Shown: positions 8,129 through 16,512 of the stretch, piece after piece | Numbering within the stretch: position 1 is the first letter of the stretch | Layout of the letters: every line of letters starts with the position of its first letter | Source: Ignavibacteriales bacterium | GTDB taxonomy: Bacteria; Bacteroidota; Ignavibacteria; Ignavibacteriales; Melioribacteraceae | Assembly (NCBI GenBank): GCA_016177735.1 | Contig: JACOUS010000018.1 | Span: 124,001 to 188,000, forward strand | Length of the DNA: 64,000 bases | Direction: 5' to 3' | Notes under the pieces: generated by a model | Database searches by the model: none | Told to the model about the DNA's origin: nothing | What the model saw: the letters and a program-made list of their open reading frames with translations, nothing else | Translations under genes and position numbers: made by a program

Positions 8129-9124
8129 ATGACAAGATATTTGCTTGTAATTTTTTTTATAGTTTCATCCGCAATCTCAGCACAGGTTACCATCGATTTT
8201 AACGGTAACTCCGAAGGTGCAATATCAAGCACAGCATATACTTCACAAGGTATATCAAATTTCTCTAATGGTTATTATTATAATAATCATCTTAGTGTAA
8301 ATACAGCCGGTACACCGATGATAATTACGTTTGAATATACTCAACCGTATGTAAAACTAACTCTGGTTGTTAGTAATAACGCTAATAATGAAGCTATGTC
8401 TGCTTGGACAGGTAGTAATGGAGACGGAACTCAAATTGGATCAACACAAACCTTTACTAGTACAACCGGAGAATATTCAATTACCGGCAGCGGGATAAAA
8501 AGCGCGAAGATTACTCATAGCGGCTCGACTTACAATGAGTATAATTTATTAAAATACGATTCTACTACCCCGGTTGAACTCGTTTTTTTTGCCGCATCTA
8601 CAGAAGATGGTTATGTAAAACTTGAGTGGGAAACTGCAACTGAAATAAACAATTTTGGATTCAGTGTACAGCGAAAGACCGATAATGAAGTGTGGGAAGA
8701 GATCGGATTTGTACACGGGCATGGTAACAGTAATTCGCCGAAGTATTATTTATTTGTTGATCAATCTCCGCCCGGCGGTGAAGTTTTTTACCGTATCAAA
8801 CAAATCGATTTTGATGGAGCCTTCAAATATTACGGTCCGGTTGATGTTGCAGTCAACATTGCACGGTTTACATTGAATCAAAATTTCCCGAATCCGTTCA
8901 ATCCGGTTACAACAATAAGTTATTGGCTGCCCGAAAAGACAAATGTAAAACTTGTCGTCTTTGATATTCTCGGAAGAGAAGTTGCGGAACTTGTTAACGG
9001 AGAACAAGCAAGCGGCGTTTACAACATTAAATTTGACGGCAGTAATCTTAACAGCGGTATTTATTTTTACAGACTTGATGCCGGAGAATTTACTGATGTG
9101 AAAAAATTGCTGCTTGTTAAATAA
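8129..9124 (+). CDS. Secreted protein with T9SS type A sorting domain
   Basis: A 331-aa exported protein. Signal peptide (1-18, ending ISAQ), a beta-rich domain to about residue 145, the fibronectin-like module starting PVELVFFAAS, and a T9SS domain with NQNFPNPFNP and SGIYFYRLD. The module pair closely resembles the C-terminal half of the protein at 5318, but its sorting domain lacks the palindrome-encoded insertions seen there, so it serves as the undisturbed reference. GAGG lies shortly before the ATG. Activity unknown. Confidence 0.85.
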   Translation: MTRYLLVIFFIVSSAISAQVTIDFNGNSEGAISSTAYTSQGISNFSNGYYYNNHLSVNTAGTPMIITFEYTQPYVKLTLVVSNNANNEAMSAWTGSNGDGTQIGSTQTFTSTTGEYSITGSGIKSAKITHSGSTYNEYNLLKYDSTTPVELVFFAASTEDGYVKLEWETATEINNFGFSVQRKTDNEVWEEIGFVHGHGNSNSPKYYLFVDQSPPGGEVFYRIKQIDFDGAFKYYGPVDVAVNIARFTLNQNFPNPFNPVTTISYWLPEKTNVKLVVFDILGREVAELVNGEQASGVYNIKFDGSNLNSGIYFYRLDAGEFTDVKKLLLVK

Positions 9125-9129
9125 TTCAT

Positions 9130-9157
9130 GTAGAGACGTCATATTTGGCGTCTCTAC
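9130..9157. repeat. Intergenic palindrome, family A
   Basis: GTAGAGACG (9130-9138) and CGTCTCTAC (9149-9157) are perfect arms. It lies between convergent genes and contains the stop codon of the minus-strand gene (TAG, 9154-9156). It may act as a transcription terminator for both, and it belongs to the family found in coding sequence at 6425 and 12265. Confidence 0.7.
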
Positions 9158-10086
9158 AACCAACCAAATCTGTCGCCGACATTAATATTGAATAAAGATT
9201 GAAATGCCGAGCCGGTATAACATCCTTCAGAAACGTAAATGATATCTACAGAAAGAACTTTGTTATCTACACAAGAAATTTTTAAGCAATTGTTTGTATC
9301 GATAACAGTTCCCGGCAGTGCGGAAAAAATATTTGCTTGTTGAAAAGAAGCTTGTAGAAATCTCACCGGAACATTTTTGTAATAAGTAACCGCGCCCTGA
9401 TATTTCGGGTTGCATGCCCTCACAAGATTCTGAATCGAAAGTGTGTCTTGTTTTTGCCAATCGATTATCAAATCCGTTTCCTTCGGTCTTCCGTAATACA
9501 AAGAAGAATTTTTTTCTTGTTCGATAAAAGGCAAAGTGTCGGAATCGCATTCATTAATTATTGCCAGAATTTTTATAACCGATTTCAACAAAGTAACTGC
9601 AAGTTTGTTTTCGAGAAAGCCGTATGTATCGTGATGATTAATCGGTTCTTTCTCGATATGAATAATTGGACCGCTGTCGAAATTTTTATCAATTTTGTGT
9701 GCTGTTATCCCGGTTTCGGTTACTCCGTTTTTGATTTGCCAAAACAAGGGATCGGGTCCGCGGTACTGCGGCAAAATACCGGGATGAAAATTTATGAAAC
9801 CGTATTTGGGAATCGAGAGAGCGGCTTCGGGAATTTTGTGCGGAAAAGAGAAAACAAAAATTACGTCAGCTTTAATTTGAGAGAGCCAGCCGTTAAGATT
9901 TTCAACAAGATTTTGTTTCTGCAAAATTTTTATCGGCAGATGAAAAGTATCTGCAATCATTTTGATGTTGTGATTATTCTGATTCACAACTTCAGGCACG
10001 GCAAAACCGGCTATGAGATTATTATTAAGAAGATAGTTAATTGAAGGCAGAGAAAAATGATGGTTGCTTATTATTCCTATTTTCAT
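9154..10086 (-). CDS. Formyltransferase-fold protein (methionyl-tRNA formyltransferase-like)
   Basis: A 310-aa protein with the N-terminal formyltransferase domain. The catalytic Asn and His are in INFHPGILPQYRG and the Asp in KIDKNFDSGPII, the arrangement used with 10-formyltetrahydrofolate. The C-terminal part (about 205-310) resembles the Fmt C-domain (AVTYYKNVPVRFLQA). The N-terminus is shorter and different from housekeeping Fmt, so this may be a paralogue that formylates a sugar amine or other small substrate. No sugar-nucleotide genes are nearby. The stop codon sits inside a palindromic repeat. Confidence 0.72.
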   Translation of the reverse strand: MKIGIISNHHFSLPSINYLLNNNLIAGFAVPEVVNQNNHNIKMIADTFHLPIKILQKQNLVENLNGWLSQIKADVIFVFSFPHKIPEAALSIPKYGFINFHPGILPQYRGPDPLFWQIKNGVTETGITAHKIDKNFDSGPIIHIEKEPINHHDTYGFLENKLAVTLLKSVIKILAIINECDSDTLPFIEQEKNSSLYYGRPKETDLIIDWQKQDTLSIQNLVRACNPKYQGAVTYYKNVPVRFLQASFQQANIFSALPGTVIDTNNCLKISCVDNKVLSVDIIYVSEGCYTGSAFQSLFNINVGDRFGWL

Positions 10087-10232
10087 TTTGTACGTTCCAA
10101 GTTATTGTAGAACGAAGCGTGCACGGCATTATTCGGAAAGGTACAAGCTTAGTCCAAATTTACTCACCTTAATTTTTGTCGAAGTTTTGCCCGTCCAACT
10201 AAAGCCGGGCAAGCTTTTACTTACGGAAAAAA

Positions 10233-10721
10233 TTAATCTCTCAGCCACTTAATCATTTTCGGAAACGGCTCGACACCAAGAGAAGGAGCGCGTTGATGAT
10301 CTGCCGCCATGCCGAGCCATTGAAGCATAGGCAGACCGATGTAATATCCATTCTGAAATCCATGAATTAATTGCTGCGCCTGACCTTTGTAGCCCCATTG
10401 ATGAAAAACGATATCGGGCGGAATATTTAAATGCACAAGTGCAGCATAAGACCACGCGATTGACATCATTTCTTCTGCCGGATCGTTTCCACAATTGATA
10501 TGAATAGTTTTTCTTTCATCGGATGGTTTTACCGCAATATGCCCGGCTTCGTGAAGCAGATCGCCCGGATAGAATAATCTTGATTCGTCAACAAGCAGTC
10601 TGCCGTTATCTATTTTAATTCCCGGCAGAACAGTTTCGTCATCAAAATTACTTGCAGCTACTTCAATTCCTATTTCATTTAAGAAGTTTGAGATGGCTGC
10701 TGTTATTGGATTTTGAAACAT
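10233..10721 (-). CDS. Hypothetical protein with HEAGH motif
   Basis: Not assigned to a family. The protein is 162 aa, has no signal peptide and contains LLHEAGHIAV near residue 58, a zincin-like HExxH pattern. Without a recognisable third ligand, activity is uncertain. Later it has hydrophobic stretches around MSIAWSYAALVHL. The frame opens with TTG at 10733, but GGAGGG sits four bases before ATG 10721, so the latter is the likely start. It stands alone, between the formyltransferase-like gene and a gene-free stretch. Confidence 0.6.
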   Translation of the reverse strand: MFQNPITAAISNFLNEIGIEVAASNFDDETVLPGIKIDNGRLLVDESRLFYPGDLLHEAGHIAVKPSDERKTIHINCGNDPAEEMMSIAWSYAALVHLNIPPDIVFHQWGYKGQAQQLIHGFQNGYYIGLPMLQWLGMAADHQRAPSLGVEPFPKMIKWLRD

Positions 10722-10870
10722 TGTGCCCTCCAATATTTTTTTACGATGTGATTTGCCCTCGATGAAACTGCAAATGTAATTTATACAAATTTGCGTAACA
10801 TTACATGCAAAATTTTTTTTGTTGACTTATCAACTTGGTGAAGATATTTTTTGAGTGAGCCGAAAGGTGA

Positions 10871-10910
10871 TTGAATGCAGAATTATGAATGCTGAATGCA
10901 GAACTGAGAG
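10871..10910. repeat. GAATGCAGAA-type short repeat
   Basis: GAATGCAGAATTATGAATGC followed by TGAATGCAGAAC. It matches the short tandem unit found around and inside the hem cluster at 37106-37160, 37606-37640 and 38250-38283. Confidence 0.6.
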
Positions 10911-11007
10911 ATTGATCTTTATATAAATCAACGATGTCGCTAATAAAAAATTTTTGCATGATATTTTTTGATTGTTATAACTTGTTATCCGAACATGGAA
11001 TATTAAT

Positions 11008-12498
11008 ATGAAGAATGCACTCTTGATATTTTTTCTTGCTGTAACAATTTCAGCACAGTCGGTTCATCAGGATCAAAACAATTTTTATGAACAGAATAAA
11101 AATGAATTGAAAATTTCCGGCGGAGAAAAAAACGTCACCTATCCCGGCAAAGCAAACGAAGTAAAACTTTCCAAAATCGTTTTGGGTTTTTTGCCGTGGT
11201 GGAATTATGCAGAGAATAATTATAACATCAAGCCGCAGCTTATTAACCGCATTGCAGTTTTTTCATTCGAAGCAGACAGTCTTGGAAATTTAACCTCCCC
11301 GCCTTTGTGGCCCTGGAATGATATTTTATATTATGAAATAAATGCATCACCTTTGGATGTGGGAGTAATTATGACCGTAACAAGTTTTAACGGCGAACAT
11401 ATTAACGGGTACTTAAGAAATAATGAGATCAAACAAAATTTGATCAAAAACATAAAAGAAAATTTGGGTGTGATGAGCGGCGTGAACATCGACTTCGAAT
11501 ATTTGAAAGACGAAGACAAAGGAGATGCAATCGTTAACTTTATGAAAGAGCTTTCGGATTCCGTAAAGAAAGATAATGCGAGTGCAGAGATTTCTTTTTC
11601 ATCGTGGGCTGTTGGATATGGTTTGTGGAATTTCAAAAGTTTGGCAGAAGTATGCGATTACCTTTTTGTAATGAGTTATAATTTCTACGGAAGCTGGAGT
11701 TCTACTACCGGTCCTTCCGCACCTTTAACCGGAAATTATTTTAGTGTTACAAAAACATTTAACGAAGAGTACAAAAATGTTCCTCCAGAAAAATTGTTGA
11801 TGGGTGTTCTTTACGATGGCAATCATTGGAAAACAAATTCATCACAACCATACGCATCGGTCAAACCGTATGATGCCAATTCTACCGATAACGATTGGCT
11901 TGGCTTTGTCAGTTACGATTCGGCTGATTCATTGGCTGAAAAGTATAACAAATCTTGGGATAATCTTTCGCAGACGCCGTTCATCACTTGGCAAGATTCA
12001 ACATGGCATCAAATCTGGTATGACGATTCACTAAGCTTGGCAATGAAATATGATCTTGCATTGCAGAAAAATCTTAAAGGAATAGGAATCTGGGCAATTG
12101 GAGATGACGGCAGCAGAGATGAACTCTGGAATTTAATCGAGAAAAAATTCGGCGCGGTTTCTTCTGTGAATAATATCTCGCCATTACCTTCGGATTTTAT
12201 ACTCTATCAAAATTATCCGAATCCGTTCAACCCAACTACAACAATTGAATATGTGATCCCCAGCGTAGAGACGGGATATATCCCGTCTCTACATCATGTT
12301 ACGTTAAAAATTTACGACATACTCGGCAGAGAAATAGCAACGCTTGTAAATGAACATCTATCGCCGGGAAAATATTCTGTACAATTTAATGTAGGGCAGA
12401 TTTCCAATATGCGCTACAGCTTGCCAAGCGGAATATATTTTTACAAACTGCAATCCGGGCAATACTCAGCTGTTCACAAAATGATTTTGTTAAAGTAA
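11008..12498 (+). CDS. Secreted GH18-family hydrolase with T9SS sorting domain
   Basis: A 496-aa exported enzyme. Signal peptide 1-16, then a glycoside hydrolase family 18 barrel (about 48-380) of the SleL/YaaH kind: the motif SGVNIDFEYL carries the catalytic Asp and Glu, followed by FVMSYNFYG and a final WAIGDD strand. This subgroup usually cleaves N-acetylglucosamine-containing glycans such as peptidoglycan. The T9SS domain starts near residue 395 (NYPNPFNP) and ends SGIYFYKLQ. A perfect 28-base palindrome (12265-12292) and a decayed one (12391-12417) are translated inside the sorting domain. Confidence 0.85.
   Translation: MKNALLIFFLAVTISAQSVHQDQNNFYEQNKNELKISGGEKNVTYPGKANEVKLSKIVLGFLPWWNYAENNYNIKPQLINRIAVFSFEADSLGNLTSPPLWPWNDILYYEINASPLDVGVIMTVTSFNGEHINGYLRNNEIKQNLIKNIKENLGVMSGVNIDFEYLKDEDKGDAIVNFMKELSDSVKKDNASAEISFSSWAVGYGLWNFKSLAEVCDYLFVMSYNFYGSWSSTTGPSAPLTGNYFSVTKTFNEEYKNVPPEKLLMGVLYDGNHWKTNSSQPYASVKPYDANSTDNDWLGFVSYDSADSLAEKYNKSWDNLSQTPFITWQDSTWHQIWYDDSLSLAMKYDLALQKNLKGIGIWAIGDDGSRDELWNLIEKKFGAVSSVNNISPLPSDFILYQNYPNPFNPTTTIEYVIPSVETGYIPSLHHVTLKIYDILGREIATLVNEHLSPGKYSVQFNVGQISNMRYSLPSGIYFYKLQSGQYSAVHKMILLK
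12265..12292. repeat. Perfect 28-base palindrome inside the GH18 gene (family A)
   Basis: GTAGAGACGGGATA and TATCCCGTCTCTAC are exact reverse complements with no spacer. It encodes the residues around VETGYIPSL at the same site in the sorting domain as the element at 6425-6453. Confidence 0.9.
12391..12417. repeat. Decayed palindrome inside the GH18 gene (family B)
   Basis: Outer GTAG/CTAC and inner ATT/AAT pairs remain, with several mismatches. The position in the sorting domain matches that of the cleaner copy at 6550-6566. Confidence 0.5.
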
Positions 12499-12558
12499 TA
12501 GTCGAATCCCTTTTGTGGGTTCGACATCTAACCGTACACAACAAAAAGGAGAATACAG

Positions 12559-12759
12559 ATGCAAAAAAATGTCGGCTCGGTTGATAGAACAATTCGGTTT
12601 ATTCTTTCGGCGGTAATTTTTCTATTCGGAATAATTTATCAAAGCTGGTGGGGATTATTGGGACTTTTGCCGTTATTAACTGCGGCAACGCAAAGATGTC
12701 CGGCATTCATTACTTGCGGAATTTCTACGTGTAAAATAGAAGAGCCTTCCAAAAAATAA
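12559..12759 (+). CDS. Small inner-membrane protein, DUF2892/YgaP-like
   Basis: A 66-aa protein with the DUF2892 pattern: N-terminal MQKNVGSVDRTIR, two short hydrophobic helices (about 13-30 and 30-42), and a Cys-containing end with RCPAFITCGISTC. The family occurs alone or fused to rhodanese domains. AAAAAGGAG precedes the ATG. A strong terminator follows, so it is a single-gene unit. Role unknown. Confidence 0.85.
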   Translation: MQKNVGSVDRTIRFILSAVIFLFGIIYQSWWGLLGLLPLLTAATQRCPAFITCGISTCKIEEPSKK

Positions 12760-12764
12760 TTTTC

Positions 12765-12786
12765 AGGGGCGGAAGCCCCTTTTTTA
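12765..12786 (+). terminator. Rho-independent terminator
   Basis: AGGGGC-GGAA-GCCCCT followed by a run of T. It ends the DUF2892 gene. Confidence 0.9.
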
Positions 12787-12883
12787 TATCAAATAAAAAC
12801 TCCATCGTTTTATTTCCTAACGTCTTTAACCTTAGAAATGTCTTTTATATATTTAGGCGGGCTAAAACTGTTATAATAATAAT

Positions 12884-13300
12884 TTGACCGAACTAAAAAT
12901 AAATATACAAAGCGACTATGAAGATGTCGTCAAAGTAAATCTTGCCGTACGCGATTTTCTTCAGAAGAACGGAATTGAAGAGCATGTGCAAAATGCTTTC
13001 GATATCTGTTTAACTGAAGCACTTAATAACGTAATAAAACATGCATACAAAGAAGAGAAAAATAAAAATATCGATGTTATGCTGAGGCGGGATACGGAGA
13101 CAATAGAAGTAGAAATTATTGATGAAGGCGAGCCGAGAAAAAATTTAGAAATACCAAACCTCGATTTTGACCCCGAAGACATCAACAACCTTCCCGAAAA
13201 CGGAATGGGCTTATTCATTATGAAACAGCTTATGGATGAACTCAATTACCAAAGACGCGAAGGGAAAAATTTTTTCATTCTCAAAAAATGGATCTATTGA
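12884..13300 (+). CDS. RsbW-like serine kinase / anti-sigma factor ATPase
   Basis: A 138-aa stand-alone HATPase_c domain of the RsbW/SpoIIAB type. The N-box is EALNNVIKHAYKEE, the G1 region IIDEGEPRK, and the G2 region GMGLFIMKQLMDE. These proteins phosphorylate a small antagonist and bind a sigma factor or other target. The start is taken as TTG at 12884 because it gives a normal family N-terminus; no strong ribosome-binding site is visible. An RsbU-type phosphatase is encoded at 14849-15946, which could form a partner-switching pair, but no STAS antagonist is in the window. Confidence 0.82.
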   Translation: MTELKINIQSDYEDVVKVNLAVRDFLQKNGIEEHVQNAFDICLTEALNNVIKHAYKEEKNKNIDVMLRRDTETIEVEIIDEGEPRKNLEIPNLDFDPEDINNLPENGMGLFIMKQLMDELNYQRREGKNFFILKKWIY

Positions 13301-13340
13301 TTAGATTCGCACCTAACTATTTAACATCCACGGAATCGAA

Positions 13341-14867
13341 TTGAAAAAAGTAATACTCATTCTTTTTCTTGCCGTGTCTGCAATAATTGCGCAAGATTCT
13401 ACGAGAAGCCAGGTTTTCAGAGATAGCAAAATTTTTAAGCCGTCCATCTTCAAAGCAAAATATCCGTCCTACTCTTTGCTTGCCGGATACTTACTTGTTA
13501 AAGAAGCAAACCGCGGCGACCCGTTTGCCCAGCACGAACTTGGAATCAGATATTTAATCGGGCAAGGTTTTCCGGCGGATACGGTAAAGGCAGTCTATTG
13601 GATTAGAAGAGCTGTCGATCACGATCTTGCCTCGGCGAGATATAATTATGCAATTCTTCTTTATAACGGAATCGGTGTTCCGTGGAATCCGTTTGAAGCA
13701 TATTACAATTTTAAAAGTGCTGCACAAGCCGGATTGCCCGAAGCTCAATTTGTATATGGAATAACACTCACAGATAATTTTGCCGTTAACAGAAATTACG
13801 GTGAGGCATACAAGCAGATTTCAAAAGCTGCAAAAGCAAAATACAAACCGGCAGAAGAAGCACTCGTTCAATTTAAAAAGAGCGGATTCATTCCTCCGGT
13901 AGAAACCGATACTGATGACAATTCTGCAAGCATTGTTGATGAATCCCCGAAGCTGACAAACCCTGATTGGAATCTTGATTACTATGATTTTGAAAACAGC
14001 AAAGATGATGAATCCGAAAAAAAGATTGAACAGCTTCTCAACAACAAAGCAAAAGATTTAAAAAGAATATTCGGGTTGGCGGAGTTGGATGAAAAAATAA
14101 ATATTAATGACACAACCGGAACGGGTATTCTAAAATTTGCGGCAGAGAATGGAAGCCCCGAAGCACTTTTGATTATTGCTCAATGCTACGAGAAAGGATA
14201 TTTGTTTCAGAAAAATTTAATCACATCAGCCGTAAACTATTTAAATGCATACCGGCTCGGTTCGTACAAAGCCGGTCAGCGTTTGTTTAATTTATTGCAA
14301 GACGAACAATTCATAAATCTTCTTCAAGATAAAGCAAAGAAGAATGATACCGATGCAATGTACGCATGGGCTGGTATTGCCGCACTCGGATTCAACAATC
14401 GTATTACAAATCAGCAGGCACTCGACTTTTTGAAAAGCGCCGTTAACAAAAATCATATTTCTTCCATGATTGAACTCGGGCTCTGCTACAGTTCGGGAAC
14501 ATTGGTAGAAAAAAACCGCGAGAAGGCATTTCAATATTGGGAAATGGCAAAAAATCTCGGAAGCCGCGAAGCACAAATTAGAATTGCTTTCACAAAACTT
14601 GCCGATTCAACAAATCAAAATAGTTACGAAGAAAATATAAAAGTACTTGCTTCTGCCGCAGACGAAGGCTCTGTGTTGGCTCAAACATTTTTAGGTTACT
14701 GCTACGAAAAAGGTTTGGGTGTAACTGAAAATAAAGGTACAGCAGCACATTATTACCGGTACGCCGCTCAAAGAGGAAACCAAACTGCAAATGAATCAAT
14801 GAAAAGAATGTATGATGAAATTAGACCGCTCGAAGATGAATATCAAATTTATGAAGCCGAAGAGTGA
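13341..14867 (+). CDS. Exported Sel1-repeat protein
   Basis: A 508-aa protein with a signal peptide (1-17, ending IIAQ) and many Sel1-like TPR repeats, recognisable by the spaced pattern of A..G...A....G...Y..G.GV (for example LAQTFLGYCYEKGLGVTENK near the end). Repeats occur at about 50-175 and 255-490, split by an acidic linker. Such proteins are usually adaptors. The start is TTG at 13341, set by the clean signal peptide. It lies between an RsbW-like and an RsbU-like gene and overlaps the end of the latter by 19 bases. Confidence 0.8.
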   Translation: MKKVILILFLAVSAIIAQDSTRSQVFRDSKIFKPSIFKAKYPSYSLLAGYLLVKEANRGDPFAQHELGIRYLIGQGFPADTVKAVYWIRRAVDHDLASARYNYAILLYNGIGVPWNPFEAYYNFKSAAQAGLPEAQFVYGITLTDNFAVNRNYGEAYKQISKAAKAKYKPAEEALVQFKKSGFIPPVETDTDDNSASIVDESPKLTNPDWNLDYYDFENSKDDESEKKIEQLLNNKAKDLKRIFGLAELDEKININDTTGTGILKFAAENGSPEALLIIAQCYEKGYLFQKNLITSAVNYLNAYRLGSYKAGQRLFNLLQDEQFINLLQDKAKKNDTDAMYAWAGIAALGFNNRITNQQALDFLKSAVNKNHISSMIELGLCYSSGTLVEKNREKAFQYWEMAKNLGSREAQIRIAFTKLADSTNQNSYEENIKVLASAADEGSVLAQTFLGYCYEKGLGVTENKGTAAHYYRYAAQRGNQTANESMKRMYDEIRPLEDEYQIYEAEE

Positions 14868-15946
14868 GCGGATTTTAATACAACCATTGTGAGATCATCA
14901 TTTGGATAAGCGGTACCGCGGAATGCCGTGATTGAACGAAGCAATGACATTTTTATTTCTTCTGCAGATTTATCGTGATTGTTCTTAATTATTCTTTTCA
15001 CGTTTTCATCTCCGAACAGATCTCGTACAATATTCATTGTTTCAGTTACGCCGTCGGAGTACAAAAATAAAATATCATCGGCAGAAGGTTTCAGCGTAAT
15101 AACCTCAAGTGTTTTTTCGAACAGACCTTTATCGTTTAGACCGATTCCCATTCCGGCGGAATTGATAACGGAAAAATCTTTTGAATCATGTTTGTAATGA
15201 AATGCCGGAGGATGACCGGCACGTGCAATATTAACCGTTCCGTCTTTTTCGATTGCTGCAACTGTAACAGTCAGAAAAAATTCTCTTCTCAAATTTTTCG
15301 AAAAATATTTTTTGAGATTTATAATTATATCTTTTACATCGCTGTAAGAATCTATCAATTGATAAAAGATTGACTGCACACGAACCATGTAAAGAGCGGC
15401 TGCCATTCCTTTGCCGGAAATATCCCCGATAATTACAAATGTGCGGTCGGGTGTTTCAACAATATCAAAATAATCGCCGCCAACATCGCGCGCCGGTTCG
15501 TAAAATGTTGCAATTTCGTAATTATAAATTTTCGATTCGTGTTTCGGAATTAGATCAAATTGAATTTTTCTTGCAACGTCAAGTTCGCTTTTTGCAGAAA
15601 GTTTATCGGCAAGCTCGAATGCAAGCAGAAGATTAACAATTGCAAATCCGCTTAATAAATAGAACGACTGACCATTAATGAATCCGACAACGAAGAAAAG
15701 AAGGGAGATCAAATAAAAAATTCTCCGTGCCGGCGGCAGTTTCATAATAAAGGCATTGAACAAACTTCGTATGAAAATTAATCCGCGTGAAAATTTATTT
15801 TGATGCGGATTGGGTTTGGGAATCTCGGCTTTGAAGAATTCGTAAACTTCGCTGGCTTCGCGCTTAACTAATTTTTCAATCTCCTGATAGCTGAGGTCGC
15901 TTGTGTAAAGATCGAATATTCGTTTAATAGGATTACTGTCAGCCAC
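14849..15946 (-). CDS. PP2C-family phosphatase (RsbU/SpoIIE type), membrane-anchored
   Basis: A 365-aa protein with two hydrophobic segments (about 77-112), a short coiled linker and a SpoIIE-type PP2C domain (about 120-360). The linker start ARKIQFDLIP and the motif PARDVGGDYFDI are hallmarks of RsbU-like phosphatases, and IGDISGKGMAAALYM and SDGVTETMN carry further metal-binding acids. Likely role: dephosphorylating a STAS antagonist in a stress or signalling pathway, with the RsbW-like kinase at 12884 as a candidate opponent. Confidence 0.87.
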   Translation of the reverse strand: MADSNPIKRIFDLYTSDLSYQEIEKLVKREASEVYEFFKAEIPKPNPHQNKFSRGLIFIRSLFNAFIMKLPPARRIFYLISLLFFVVGFINGQSFYLLSGFAIVNLLLAFELADKLSAKSELDVARKIQFDLIPKHESKIYNYEIATFYEPARDVGGDYFDIVETPDRTFVIIGDISGKGMAAALYMVRVQSIFYQLIDSYSDVKDIIINLKKYFSKNLRREFFLTVTVAAIEKDGTVNIARAGHPPAFHYKHDSKDFSVINSAGMGIGLNDKGLFEKTLEVITLKPSADDILFLYSDGVTETMNIVRDLFGDENVKRIIKNNHDKSAEEIKMSLLRSITAFRGTAYPNDDLTMVVLKSAHSSAS

Positions 15947-16040
15947 TTTTTCGGTTTCTAATTTTTGGTGTAATTGTTAGACGAATATAACGTTTTTAAG
16001 TTTTTCGTTAATCACTAAAAAATTAATAAATGTAATTAAA

Positions 16041-16140
16041 CAATTGCGGCTAAAGCCGGAGTTTGTTCTTGTAAACTATTCTACGAGATATCACCGCTTT
16101 GCGGGATTCCGTTTACACGGAAAACATCGTGGCAATTTTG
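16041..16140. repeat. Compound palindromic intergenic repeat, copy 2
   Basis: It starts CAATTGCGGCTAAAGCCGG and ends CATCGTGGCAATTTTG. The middle (CACCGCTTTGCGGGAT, then CCGTTTACACGG) is the reverse complement of the core at 2399-2433 with few changes. Confidence 0.75.
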
Positions 16141-16180
16141 TGTGTATTTCTAAATCAACTGCCATGAGAAAATAATTGCC

Positions 16181-16245
16181 ACTATCCCGCTTATCAGCGG
16201 GCAAGCCCGACCTTCGGCGGGCAAGCTTTAGATAGCGGGCTATTT
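16181..16245. repeat. GC-rich hairpin cluster
   Basis: CCCGCT-TATC-AGCGGG at 16186-16201, then GCCCG/CGGGC, then a return arm GATAGCGGGCT. The region is far more GC-rich than its surroundings and folds on itself. Part of the same type of dispersed repeat as its neighbour. Confidence 0.6.
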
Positions 16246-16512
16246 ATAAACTCCCATCTTTGGGGCTTTAGTCCTAACTTGGGTAAACTTAATTAATAAG
16301 ATTTTTTATCCGATAGTGAGAAAAGTTTTATCACTTATTGGAATAAAGCATGTAATTATAAAAAGTCAAGTTAGAATTTTTTGCCGTTGAAATTGAAGAA
16401 GCTTTTATTGGAAATCAAAACTCAGTTTTATATTTTTGATTTGTAATAAGATTAAAAGACAGTAATTAGTGGTCTGATTCTTGACATTGTTAAGTAACAA
16501 ATCAAGGTAAGT

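Larger units (their letters stand above)
15947..16512. other. Gene-free stretch with two repeat elements
   Basis: It separates the divergent phosphatase gene and ccm operon. No ORF is credible. It holds the two repeats at 16041-16140 and 16181-16245. The last 250 bases before ccmC are plain AT-rich sequence and should contain the ccm promoter. Confidence 0.6.

Noticed and set aside
9448-10044. Plus-strand open frame (198 codons) opposite the formyltransferase-like gene
   Set aside because: The minus strand has conserved catalytic residues; this frame has none and no start signal.
11487-11520. Inactive GH18 because the first Asp of the classic motif is replaced by Asn
   Set aside because: The SleL/YaaH subgroup normally has GVNIDFE, so the catalytic Asp and Glu are in place.
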